A stretch of DNA of 64,000 nucleotides from Phytoactinopolyspora mesophila (GTDB lineage: Bacteria > Actinomycetota > Actinomycetes > Jiangellales > Jiangellaceae). A program made the position numbers and the translations under genes. The stretch spans positions 1 to 64,000 of the forward strand of contig NZ_WLZY01000001.1 in NCBI RefSeq assembly GCF_010122465.1, given 5' to 3'. This document shows positions 31,587-39,973 of this stretch, in pieces (the stretch's first letter is position 1; each line of letters begins with the position of its first letter). Below the pieces are notes generated by a model. The model was not told the origin of the DNA, did no database searches, and worked only from the letters and a program-made list of their open reading frames with translations.

Positions 31587-31702
31587 GGGTGGTGGGCTTC
31601 AGGGGTCTCCCGCCTCCCTGGCCTCCGGCGCCGGCGTTCGTGCGTTGCACTCACGCTCGCGCCTCCGGACGGTCGGCGAAAGAACCCTGAAGCCCACCAC
31701 CC
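31587..31702. repeat. 18-bp inverted repeat downstream of gltD
   Basis: GGGTGGTGGGCTTCAGGG (31587-31604) and its exact reverse complement (31685-31702) are separated by 80 nt. The left arm begins 4 nt after the gltD stop. The region otherwise holds no convincing gene. Confidence 0.8.
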
Positions 31703-31838
31703 GGCACGGCGTCCGCCTTTATCGTCGCAATCTTGGGGCGGCGGGCGAGTGACAAAGCAATGATCAGGTCATGAACAGCACGTGCCATTGGCGGCCCAGG
31801 TCGCCTTATCAACGGAGATAGGACTAAAGTAGTTGGAC

Positions 31839-33278
31839 GTGCGTAGAGCGAAGATAGTCTGCACCCTCGGTCCGGCGACTGACTCTCCGGAGCGCCTGCA
31901 GACATTGGTCGAAGCGGGTATGGACGTCGCCCGCTTCAATTTGAGCCACGGCAGCCACCTCGAACACGAGGAGAGGTATGCGCGCGTCCGCAAAGCGGCG
32001 GCCGAGGTAGGACGCAATGTCGGCGTACTCGTCGACCTGCAAGGTCCCAAGATTCGCCTTGGCACGTTCGCCCAGGGGTCGGTGCTTCTCGAACCAGGGG
32101 CGCGGTTCACCATCACCACCGACGACATCTCCGGCGACGTCGAGCGCAGTTCGACGACCCATGCCGGGCTCCCCGGCGACGTCGCCCCCGGTGACCAGGT
32201 GTTGGTGGACGACGGCAGGCTCGCCCTCGAGGTCGAAGAGGTCAACGGCAACGAGGTCGTGACCCGCGTTGTTCTGGGCGGTCGCGTGTCGAACAACAAG
32301 GGCCTCAATCTGCCCGGCACCGCGGTCAGCGTTCCGGCGATGTCGGACAAGGACATCGACGACCTCCGATGGGCGCTGCGGACGGGCGCGGACATGATCG
32401 CGTTGTCCTTCGTGCGCTCGGCGGCCGACATCGAAGACGTGCACCGGATCATGGACGAGGAACGCGTCCGCCTTCCGGTCATCGCCAAGGTCGAGAAGCC
32501 GCAAGCGGTCGAGAATCTCGAGGAGATCGTCGACGCCTTCGACGGCGTGATGGTCGCCCGTGGAGACCTCGGTGTCGAGCTGGACCTCTGGGATGTGCCG
32601 CTGGTTCAGAAGCAGGCCATCACGTTGTGCCGGCGGCAGGCCAAGCCGGTGATCGTGGCCACCCAGATGCTCGACTCGATGATCAACAGCCCGCGGCCCA
32701 CCCGGGCGGAGACGTCCGACGTCGCCAACGCCGTGCTCGACGGTGCGGATGCCGTCATGCTCTCCGGTGAGACCAGCGTCGGGACCTATCCGATCGAGAC
32801 CGTGACGACGATGAGCAAGATCGTCGAGACGGTCGAACAACACGGTCTGGAACGAATCCCCGCACTCGGGACGAGGCCGCGTACCAAGGGTGGAGTCATC
32901 ACCAAGGCGGCAACCGAGACCGCTGAGCTGCTGGAAGCCAAGTTCATCGTGGCCTTCACCCAAAGCGGTGACTCCGCGCGGCGGATGTCGCGGCTGCGTC
33001 CGGTCACTCCGCTGCTCGCGTTCAGCCCGCTCGAGTCCACTCGCCACCAGCTGGCGTTGTCGTGGGGTATCGAGGCATTCACCGCCGAACATGTCGAGCA
33101 CACCGACGAGATGGTCAAGCAGGTAGACCGGGTGCTGCTGGAGCAGGGCCGCTGCGAGAGGGGCGACATCGTCGTGATCGTCGCCGGCTCGCCACCAGGC
33201 ATCCCAGGTTCCACGAACGCCATGCGGGTGCACCGTATTGGCGACGCCGTGGGTAAGGTCGCCCCCGCCTACAACTGA
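31839..33278 (+). CDS. pyk: Pyruvate kinase
   Basis: Final ATP-yielding step of glycolysis. The 479-residue enzyme begins RRAKIVCTLGPAT and shows NLSHGSHLEHEER, LVDLQGPKIRLG, IAKVEKPQAVENL, MVARGDLGVELDL, the signature KPVIVATQMLDSMI, and the C-terminal allosteric domain. GTG 31839 gives the family N-terminus; a TTG at 31833 is also in frame. There is no ribosome site at the right distance, and TAAAGT (31825-31830) lies 8 nt upstream, hinting at a leaderless transcript. Confidence 0.95.
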   Translation: MRRAKIVCTLGPATDSPERLQTLVEAGMDVARFNLSHGSHLEHEERYARVRKAAAEVGRNVGVLVDLQGPKIRLGTFAQGSVLLEPGARFTITTDDISGDVERSSTTHAGLPGDVAPGDQVLVDDGRLALEVEEVNGNEVVTRVVLGGRVSNNKGLNLPGTAVSVPAMSDKDIDDLRWALRTGADMIALSFVRSAADIEDVHRIMDEERVRLPVIAKVEKPQAVENLEEIVDAFDGVMVARGDLGVELDLWDVPLVQKQAITLCRRQAKPVIVATQMLDSMINSPRPTRAETSDVANAVLDGADAVMLSGETSVGTYPIETVTTMSKIVETVEQHGLERIPALGTRPRTKGGVITKAATETAELLEAKFIVAFTQSGDSARRMSRLRPVTPLLAFSPLESTRHQLALSWGIEAFTAEHVEHTDEMVKQVDRVLLEQGRCERGDIVVIVAGSPPGIPGSTNAMRVHRIGDAVGKVAPAYN

Positions 33279-33288
33279 CCTTCACCCC

Positions 33289-33382
33289 ACCGGTGATCGT
33301 GAGCGAGAATCGGCGTTAATCAGCTGCTCCCTGAGGGCAAATGTCGCTTATGTGGAGCAAGAATCCGCTCACGATCACCGGT
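33289..33382. repeat. Inverted repeat (GATCGTGA type) between convergent pyk and iclR
   Basis: The 17-nt arms 33289-33305 (ACCGGTGATCGTGAGCG) and 33366-33382 are perfect complements around a 60-nt loop. The right arm reaches the end of the convergent IclR-type gene, whose stop codon is at 33382-33384. Confidence 0.8.
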
Positions 33383-34053
33383 CAGGGGAGGGCCTTGCCG
33401 ATCACGTCGGCGGCGTGGATGACCATACTGGCCGTCGTGTCCTCGTCCAGCGGCTGCAGGGCGACGACGCCCACTGAGGCCTCCGCATCACCTGCGCGCG
33501 GGCGCAGCGGCGCGGCCAGGCCCCACGCGCCGCGTTGCAGCTCGCCCTGGCTGACTGAGTAGCCCTGGCGGCGTGCCAGGCTGATCTCGTCGCGTTCTCC
33601 CTCTTGGGGTGGCCGGGCGCTCAGAATGGCCAAGCCGGCTGATCCGCGCGTGGCGGGATGCCGAGTGCCGACCCGGTAGGCGACATGGGCGTCGGCGTGC
33701 AGCGGTTCGACCACCACCGTGCTGACGACTTCCTCGCCGTCGAGCAACGACAAGAACGCCGTGGCGCCGGTCTCGTCGGCGAGCTCACGCAGCGGCGCCT
33801 GGGAGATGCTCTGCAGATCGGGCCGCACGGCGCCGGCGAGTTCGATGATCGTGAGGCCGAGCCGGTACCGGCTGTCGGAGCCTTGGCTGACCAGGCCATG
33901 GCCGGACAACGTGGTCAATAGCCGGTAGATGCCGGTGCGGTGCACACCCACGGCTCGGGCCAGCTCCGTGGTGGTCAGCCCGCGGGGATTCCCGGCCAGG
34001 GCTTTGAGGATCTGCACGCCGTTGTCGACCGTCTTCGAGCCTGTTGCGGCCAT
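33382..34053 (-). CDS. IclR-family transcriptional regulator
   Basis: A 223-residue regulator with an N-terminal winged helix (VDNGVQILKALA, LTTTELARAVGVHRTGIYRLLTTL) and a C-terminal effector-binding domain (LRELADETGATAFLSLLDGEEVV). It is transcribed away from hmgA across a 159-bp gap containing a perfect palindrome, so it probably controls homogentisate breakdown in response to a pathway metabolite. ATG 34053 follows GCGAGG. Repressor or activator action cannot be told from sequence. Confidence 0.85.
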   Translation of the reverse strand: MAATGSKTVDNGVQILKALAGNPRGLTTTELARAVGVHRTGIYRLLTTLSGHGLVSQGSDSRYRLGLTIIELAGAVRPDLQSISQAPLRELADETGATAFLSLLDGEEVVSTVVVEPLHADAHVAYRVGTRHPATRGSAGLAILSARPPQEGERDEISLARRQGYSVSQGELQRGAWGLAAPLRPRAGDAEASVGVVALQPLDEDTTASMVIHAADVIGKALP

Positions 34054-34106
34054 GGAACCTCGCTCATCACCTTGACGTGTTCTCCGCCACTGCCTAGCGT
34101 GACGGG

Positions 34107-34125
34107 TAGTGCTGTAAATGCACTA
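34107..34125. promoter_or_regulatory. Palindromic operator candidate between iclR-type gene and hmgA
   Basis: TAGTGC-TGTAAAT-GCACTA is a perfect 6-bp inverted repeat with a 7-nt AT-rich spacer. It lies 53 nt from the regulator start and 87 nt from the hmgA start. Position and symmetry suit an IclR dimer. Confidence 0.5.
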
Positions 34126-34212
34126 TAGGGGCGATTATCGCACCTCGCATCGGACGTGCAACGACACGCATGGTGCGGTGGGTGTAAGGCGGTAACGGCA
34201 AGGAGGCCACCG

Positions 34213-35409
34213 ATGGCGTACTACCGGCACGTGGGCGAGATCCCACCGAAAAGACATACCCAGCATCGCCGGCCCGACGGCGGGCTCTACTACGAGGAGC
34301 TGATGGGTGAGGAGGGTTTCTCCAGCGACTCGTCACTGCTGTATCACCAGAACATTCCGTCGGCTATCGCCGATGCCCAGCCGTGGGAGTTGCCGGATCA
34401 GTCACTGACGGCGAATCATCCGCTGAAACCCCGGCACCTGAAGTTGCACAATCTCTTCGAGGGCCAGGAGTGGAAAGCCCTCGACGTGGTGAACGGCCGA
34501 CGGCTCGTGCTCGGCAACGCCGATGTGCGCATCTCCTACGTCGTCGCGGGTGAGACGTCCCCGCTCTACCGCAACGCCATCGGTGACGAGTGTGTGTACG
34601 TCGAATCCGGATCCGGTGTGGTGGAGACCGTGTTCGGTGTGCTGCCGGTACGTCCGGGCGATCAAGTTGTGCTGCCGCGGGCCACGACACATCGCTGGGT
34701 ACCGAGCGCCGACGAACCACTGCGCGCGTACGTGATCGAGGCGAACTCACACATCGCGCCGCCCAAGCGGTACCTGTCTCGCTACGGCCAACTGCTCGAG
34801 CATGCTCCGTACTGCGAGCGTGATCTACACGGACCATCGGAGCCGTTGCTCGTGGACGGCGCGGATGTGGAGGTCCTGGTCAAGCATCGCGGGCCAACGG
34901 GGGTGGCCGGAACCCGCTTCGTGTATCCGCGGCATCCGTTCGATGTGGTCGGCTGGGACGGCTGTCTGTATCCCTACACGTTCAACATCTCGGACTTCGA
35001 GCCGATCACCGGGCGGGTGCACCAGCCGCCGCCTGTGCACCAGGTGTTCGAAGGGCATAACTTCGTCATCTGCAATTTCGTGCCGCGCAAGGTGGACTAT
35101 CACCCGTTGTCCATCCCGGTGCCGTACTACCACTCCAATGTGGATTCCGACGAGGTCATGTTCTACTGCGGCGGCAACTACGAAGCCCGCAAGGGTTCCG
35201 GCATCGGCCAGGGCTCCATCTCGTTGCACCCCGGAGGCTGGTCACACGGCCCGCAGCCTGGGGCTTACGAGGGCAGTATCGGCATGGAGCGCTCCGACGA
35301 GCTTGCGGTCATGGTCGATACGTTCCGTCCGCTGGACATAGGCGAGGGCGGATTCGCCTCGGAGGATCCGGAGTATGCATGGAGCTGGATCCGGAGGTCG
35401 CCAGGGTGA
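34213..35409 (+). CDS. hmgA: Homogentisate 1,2-dioxygenase
   Basis: Ring-opening dioxygenase of tyrosine/phenylalanine catabolism, an Fe(II) cupin enzyme producing maleylacetoacetate. The 398-residue protein has YYRHVGEIPPKRHTQ at its start, YRNAIGDECVYVESGSG in the first cupin, and the metal-ligand region YHSNVDSDEVMFYCGGNY with GSISLHPGGWSHGPQPG. AAGGAGG precedes ATG 34213. No fumarylacetoacetase or maleylacetoacetate isomerase gene is in the window. The next gene overlaps its stop. Confidence 0.94.
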   Translation: MAYYRHVGEIPPKRHTQHRRPDGGLYYEELMGEEGFSSDSSLLYHQNIPSAIADAQPWELPDQSLTANHPLKPRHLKLHNLFEGQEWKALDVVNGRRLVLGNADVRISYVVAGETSPLYRNAIGDECVYVESGSGVVETVFGVLPVRPGDQVVLPRATTHRWVPSADEPLRAYVIEANSHIAPPKRYLSRYGQLLEHAPYCERDLHGPSEPLLVDGADVEVLVKHRGPTGVAGTRFVYPRHPFDVVGWDGCLYPYTFNISDFEPITGRVHQPPPVHQVFEGHNFVICNFVPRKVDYHPLSIPVPYYHSNVDSDEVMFYCGGNYEARKGSGIGQGSISLHPGGWSHGPQPGAYEGSIGMERSDELAVMVDTFRPLDIGEGGFASEDPEYAWSWIRRSPG

Positions 35410-36278
35410 GGCAACGTGCCGAGCCGGAGCTGATGCAGGACCTGGTCGATGATGCCGGGCTCTTTCCCCCCACCGCGCTGAGCATGCCTGCGGCGGTGGC
35501 ACGGCACCGTGTGGACCAGTCCGGGCGGAGCCGGGTCCTGACCCACCGGTTTCTCTGCCCGGTTTCACGGGTGGCCGAGTTGTGCGCCGAACTGCGGGCC
35601 GGCGATCGCATCGACCTGGGTCTGATCGCCGACAACGGTCCGGACGGACTGGCACAGGCGGTGGCCGCGGCGACGGCCGATGAAGCGCTGCGGCTGGTCA
35701 GCGTCGAGTTTCCGCTGGCACGGACCGTGGAGAGCGATCCGCCGGCTGCTGTCGGTAGCGCCCTGGCGGTGATTCGGGAAGCGAAGGTCGCGGATACTGT
35801 CCCGGTGTTCATGGAGCCACGGGCGCTGGCGGACGTCGAAAGCCTGGCTCCAGCCGTCGCGCAACTGCAGGACGAACGACCGGTGGGCCTGAAACTGCGC
35901 TGTGGCGGTGTCCGGGCCGAGCTCTTCCCGTCCCCGGAACAGCTGGCTGCCGCGCTCATAGCCGTGACCCGCGCCGGTGTGGTGGTGAAGGCGACGGCCG
36001 GTCTGCACCATGCCGTTCGCTACACCGATCCATCTACGGGCTTCACCCACCACGGCTATCTGAACCTGCTGATGGCCACCGCCGAAGCGGTAAGCGGCAG
36101 ATCCGGTCTGGAAGAAGTCGCGGCAACGTTGCGCGTGACCGATCCGGCCACGCTGACCGCCAAAGCCGCGGCGCTGGATCCCGACCATGTGGCCAGGACC
36201 CGCGCAGTGCTCGTCAGCTACGGATCATGCAGCACCAGCACGCCACTCACCGAGGCACGGGTGCTCGGGCTCACCTAA
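35406..36278 (+). CDS. Conserved protein of unknown function coupled to hmgA
   Basis: A 290-residue soluble protein with no recognised enzyme motif. The repeating pattern of strands and helices (LGLIADNGPDGLAQAV, VPVFMEPRALADVE, GLKLRCGGVRAELFPS, VVVKATAGLHHAVRY) suggests a (beta/alpha)-barrel-like fold. GFTHHGYLNLLMA and the early LVDDAGLFPP look conserved and may mark a binding site. GTG 35406 overlaps the hmgA stop (GTGA) with GGAGGT 8 nt upstream, so it is made together with HmgA and probably serves aromatic catabolism. I cannot assign a reaction. Confidence 0.65.
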   Translation: MRQRAEPELMQDLVDDAGLFPPTALSMPAAVARHRVDQSGRSRVLTHRFLCPVSRVAELCAELRAGDRIDLGLIADNGPDGLAQAVAAATADEALRLVSVEFPLARTVESDPPAAVGSALAVIREAKVADTVPVFMEPRALADVESLAPAVAQLQDERPVGLKLRCGGVRAELFPSPEQLAAALIAVTRAGVVVKATAGLHHAVRYTDPSTGFTHHGYLNLLMATAEAVSGRSGLEEVAATLRVTDPATLTAKAAALDPDHVARTRAVLVSYGSCSTSTPLTEARVLGLT

Positions 36279-36335
36279 CCCATGATCATGAACACTAGAT
36301 GACCACATTCGTCAATTAGTGTTCATGATCATGGG
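36279..36335. repeat. Long inverted repeat (GATCATGA type) before the fusion gene
   Basis: CCCATGATCATGAACACTA (36279-36297) pairs perfectly with 36317-36335 over 19 bp. Its arm shares the 16-mer CATGATCATGAACACT with the repeat at 7131, 29 kb away, while the loops differ. It starts right after the preceding stop codon. Confidence 0.88.
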
Positions 36336-36357
36336 TGGGTGAGGGTGGCACGCGGGT

Positions 36358-38952
36358 ATGGTGGAGCCGATGCTGAGCAAGCGTGCCACCGTCACGCGAG
36401 CTACCGCCCTCGAGTTCCGGGTCCCGTCGTCTCGGGGCGCTCGCGTCGACGGTTCTTACGAACACAACGTCCTGATCCGGATCGAGGCCGGCATGCGGGG
36501 CCGGACGATCGAGGGAATCGGTGAGGCCTCCCCGCGCGGGCGCGCCTTGACCGGCGATTCGAAAAGTCGGTCGTGGCGGTTCCTCCGCTCTGCCCTCCAA
36601 CAGCTGGAGGGCACCACACTGCGTGCACGGGCCGAGCCTGCCCGGGCGGATCTCGTGGATATCATGGCGGGCTTGCGTTCGCTGGCGGCGACGGTGTCGA
36701 AGGAGCCGGAAGCCGCGGCGTTCCGCGGGATGCTCGCCGGCGTCGACGCGGCGTTGGCCGACCTCGCGGCCAAAACGGTGGGCACGGCGCTGGCGGACTT
36801 CCTGGGTGGAACGCGGCGTCCGGTCGAGGCTGCCGCCGTGGTGCGCGCACACCGTACGTCGAGCCGGCTGCTCCGTGATCTGCGCGCGTGTGCCGGATAC
36901 CCGGCGATCAATCTCGTCGACATCGCCGGCCCCGACGCCGCAATCGATGCAGCGGCGACGGCAGCCAGTGTGGCCGGCCTCGGTACGCCGCTCTGGCTTG
37001 GGCTGGGGGGAACACTGACCCGCGCTCAAGGCGAGAAGCTCGTCGAGATGCTGGCCGACCGTATGAGCGCCGGTGAACTGCCCCGTCATCTGGTGCTGCA
37101 GCCTCCGCACGACTCGGTCACACCGGCCGACCTGGTTGAATGGCAGGCGATCGCCGACGTCAAGGTGCCGCCGGATCCGTCCGGTCCGGGCATCGTGTTG
37201 ATGGGCGACGCCGCCTGTGCCGCGACCGCCAAGAAGCTGGCCGGAAGCGGGCTGAAGAAGATCAGCCTGAATGTCCAGCGGGTGGGCGGCGCGCTGGCGG
37301 TCCTGGATGTCGCCCGGCAACTTCACACCGAGTACGCCGACGTCCGCCTGGGGCTGTCCACGGTGCCCCATATATCGGGGGTCGGCGCATGCACGATGGC
37401 CGAACTGGCGACCGCGTTGCCCAACTTGGACTATTGCGCGCTCTCCAGTTCGATCATCAGCGGGCCCGTCACCTGCGTGCCACCCGTCGAACACGACGAC
37501 ACACGTCGGATCCGTCCCGGGGAAGGGCCAGGCCTCGGCGGCACCGCCGTGCTCACACCCGCCACCCATTTGCTGACCCGCCATCTCGAGTGGCCGCGGC
37601 GCCGGGCACCGCGCTCGACGTACGGCGGTCTGCCGGTGAACAGGTTCGACACCGGCCCGCTGCAGCCGTTCACGACCCAGCGCGGCGAGATCAGGTCCGC
37701 CAGTCCGCTGATCGAGCGCGCCGCCCTGATACGGGGCCTGAATACCAGGCGGTTCTCCCGCGACGTCGTGATGGTGGAACACCCTCGCCTGGCCGAACCG
37801 TTGTGTTTCACGCCGAGCAAGACGGCTTCCACGGGTACCCCTGCGCATCGAGCCACGGTGGACAAGGAGCTGACCCGCCGGCTCCTCCAGGCTGCCGGTG
37901 TTCCGGTTCCACAGGGCGCGTCGTTCAGCGCGGCGAAGCCCGAACGGGCTGTCCAGTACGCCGCGTCGCTGGGTAAGCCGGTCGTCGTGAAACCCAAGAA
38001 CGGCATCCACGGGACCGGCGTCTCCACGGACCTGCGGACCGAACAAAGCGTGCGGGCGGCCATCGAATCGTTGGCGGGCACCAAATTCGGCAGCCAGCCG
38101 TTCGTCGTCGAGACCTACGTCCCGGGTGACGACTACCGCCTGCTCGTGGTCGGCGACCAGGTCGTCTCAGTGGTGCTGAAGAAGCCGGCGTCGGTGACGG
38201 GCGACGGCCGGTCCAGCGTTGTCGATCTCGTCATCGAGAAGAACAAGGAACGCCTGGAGAATCCGCACACACGTAGTTGCCTCCTCAGATTCGATACTGC
38301 CGCGATGCACTGGCTGCAGCGCCAGGAGCTGACCCCGGACAGCGTGCCCGAACAAGGCCGGCACGTACGTCTGGGCAGTGCCGGGAACATCGCCGCCGGC
38401 GGCGAGAGCATCGAAGTGCTCGACCAGACCCACCCGAGCATCCTCGACCTCGCGGTGCGAGCCGTGCACGCGGTACCCGGCCTCGACCATGCCGGGGTAG
38501 ACCTCATGGGAGACCATGTGCGCGGCACCGACGAGGCCGCGGCGATCATCGAGATCAACGGCAATCCCGCAACCGCCTTCAATCACTTCCCACTCTCCGG
38601 CACCCCGCGGGACGTCTCGAGTCATCTGGTTCTTCGGGGCTGTGAGCTGGCCGGATTCGATCCCGGCCCGCCCCGGGACGTGCTCTCGATGCGGATCGAG
38701 ATCGAAGGGCGCGTCCAGGGTGTCGGCTACCGGCAGTGGTTCGCGCGGCTGGCCGAAGACAACGGGCTGGCGGGCTCCATCCGGAACCTGCCGGGAGGCG
38801 GGGTCGAGGCGCTGGTGACGGGCGGGCCGCACGCCGCATGGGTAGTGGCGGCCGCGGCGATCAACGGCCCGCGACGCGCGTCGGTTCTGCAAGTGACCAC
38901 AACCCATGTGAGCGGCGTCGAGCCGGCCAACCGATTCGAGGTGCACCGGTGA
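36358..38952 (+). CDS. Enolase-like / ATP-grasp / acylphosphatase fusion protein
   Basis: An 864-residue three-part protein. Residues about 1-400 align in layout with the dipeptide-epimerase branch of the enolase superfamily, but the expected Lys pair, DxN, VEQP, ADES and NIKL motifs read INLVDI, LGLGG, LVLQPP, GDAA and ISLNVQ, so most catalytic and metal residues are gone. Residues about 495-775 are a cyanophycin-synthetase-like ATP-grasp domain (VDKELTRRLLQAAGVPVP, VVVKPKNGIHGTGV with K545, ETYVPGDDYRLLVVG, IIEINGNP at 731-737) that looks active. Residues about 777-864 are an acylphosphatase with the catalytic Arg in GRVQGVGYR (R792) and Asn in RNLPGG (N810). Probably an amino-acid-type ligase. 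ATG 36370 is an alternative start. Confidence 0.75.
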   Translation: MVEPMLSKRATVTRATALEFRVPSSRGARVDGSYEHNVLIRIEAGMRGRTIEGIGEASPRGRALTGDSKSRSWRFLRSALQQLEGTTLRARAEPARADLVDIMAGLRSLAATVSKEPEAAAFRGMLAGVDAALADLAAKTVGTALADFLGGTRRPVEAAAVVRAHRTSSRLLRDLRACAGYPAINLVDIAGPDAAIDAAATAASVAGLGTPLWLGLGGTLTRAQGEKLVEMLADRMSAGELPRHLVLQPPHDSVTPADLVEWQAIADVKVPPDPSGPGIVLMGDAACAATAKKLAGSGLKKISLNVQRVGGALAVLDVARQLHTEYADVRLGLSTVPHISGVGACTMAELATALPNLDYCALSSSIISGPVTCVPPVEHDDTRRIRPGEGPGLGGTAVLTPATHLLTRHLEWPRRRAPRSTYGGLPVNRFDTGPLQPFTTQRGEIRSASPLIERAALIRGLNTRRFSRDVVMVEHPRLAEPLCFTPSKTASTGTPAHRATVDKELTRRLLQAAGVPVPQGASFSAAKPERAVQYAASLGKPVVVKPKNGIHGTGVSTDLRTEQSVRAAIESLAGTKFGSQPFVVETYVPGDDYRLLVVGDQVVSVVLKKPASVTGDGRSSVVDLVIEKNKERLENPHTRSCLLRFDTAAMHWLQRQELTPDSVPEQGRHVRLGSAGNIAAGGESIEVLDQTHPSILDLAVRAVHAVPGLDHAGVDLMGDHVRGTDEAAAIIEINGNPATAFNHFPLSGTPRDVSSHLVLRGCELAGFDPGPPRDVLSMRIEIEGRVQGVGYRQWFARLAEDNGLAGSIRNLPGGGVEALVTGGPHAAWVVAAAAINGPRRASVLQVTTTHVSGVEPANRFEVHR

Positions 38953-39914
38953 GCCTCACCAGCTTGGAACGATTTGTCACCGACCGGCTCTCGCAACGTG
39001 TGCGGGCGAGCTCGGCGGTGCTCGAATACACCGCGCGAGAGCGCGGCCTCGAGACCGAACGGCTGAGCCGGGTGCTCGTTCTCGTGCATCTGCCGGACGC
39101 GGCGCTCACCTTCCACGGCATGAACGGACCCGATTCCAGTGAGGCCGGCCGCGTGTTCCGCACGATCCGCGACGGGCAACGATCGCTGCTCGACGCACGC
39201 GGCATTCCGGTGCCGCGGTGGGCGGTTTTCGCGCCGACGCAGTACAAGCGGGCCGAGCGTTTCGCCGCCCAGCTGGGCGGCCGGGTCAGCGTGAGGCCGG
39301 CCAGGCTGCGGGTTGGCGGGCGTGGAGCGGCCAGCGCCGGCGCCGACGAGTTCCGTTCGTTGTGGCGGCGGGCCGTCGGAGCCTACGAAACAACGAAAGG
39401 CGGGCCGGTGCTGGTCGAGGAGGAAGTGACCGGGCAGCGGCTGCACGTGTTCGTGGTTGACGGCGCTGTGGTCGCGGCGACCCGGTTCAGGGGCGACGAT
39501 CCTGCCGCCGTGCACCGGTTGATCAGCCGTGAATCCTCGATGACGGGCGAGGCGGTAGACGTGACCGACGAGGTCGACCCACGAGTGGCCGAGCTGGCGG
39601 TCGACGCCCTGCGCGCGGTTCCCGGTTTGCCGTACGGCGGGGTGGATCTCGTGATGCCAACGGCGGACGCCAACGACGCCGGTCCGCCACGGGCCGTCGT
39701 CACACACCTTGATCCAGCTCCCGCGCCGGTGGCGCATTTTCCCGTGCACGGGCCCCCTCGTGACGTCGCCGGTGCCATCCTGGACCATTACGTGACGTCG
39801 CCTCGATGGCGTACGGCCCGCGAGACCAGCCACCGTGCGCTGGCGATACACAGCGCCGCGGCTGCTGAGCCACTGCATACCGGATCCTTCGCGCCTATTC
39901 GCGCGGGTTCTTAA
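38949..39914 (+). CDS. Second ATP-grasp-like protein, apparently degenerate
   Basis: A 321-residue protein overlapping the fusion gene by GTGA. It follows the same ATP-grasp outline (LLDARGIPVPRWAVF, VLVEEEVTGQRLHVFVVDGAVV, VDVTDEVDPRVAELAVDAL, HFPVHGPPRDVAGAIL). The nucleotide-binding VVVKP stretch is SVRPAR, and the metal-binding EINGNP is THLDPAP, so ATP use is doubtful. Likely a diverged paralogue of the neighbouring ligase domain, acting as a regulatory or structural partner. It ends 60 bp before the convergent PLP-enzyme gene. Confidence 0.6.
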   Translation: MSLTSLERFVTDRLSQRVRASSAVLEYTARERGLETERLSRVLVLVHLPDAALTFHGMNGPDSSEAGRVFRTIRDGQRSLLDARGIPVPRWAVFAPTQYKRAERFAAQLGGRVSVRPARLRVGGRGAASAGADEFRSLWRRAVGAYETTKGGPVLVEEEVTGQRLHVFVVDGAVVAATRFRGDDPAAVHRLISRESSMTGEAVDVTDEVDPRVAELAVDALRAVPGLPYGGVDLVMPTADANDAGPPRAVVTHLDPAPAPVAHFPVHGPPRDVAGAILDHYVTSPRWRTARETSHRALAIHSAAAAEPLHTGSFAPIRAGS

Positions 39915-39973
39915 CGCATCCTTGATGCCCGGTCACCGGCAACCGCGGATTGACCGGATGGCGCCCGACCGGC

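Noticed and set aside
36358-37560. Active dipeptide epimerase or mandelate racemase
   Set aside because: The fold pattern fits, but nearly all metal and Lys catalytic motifs are replaced, so I do not call an active epimerase.
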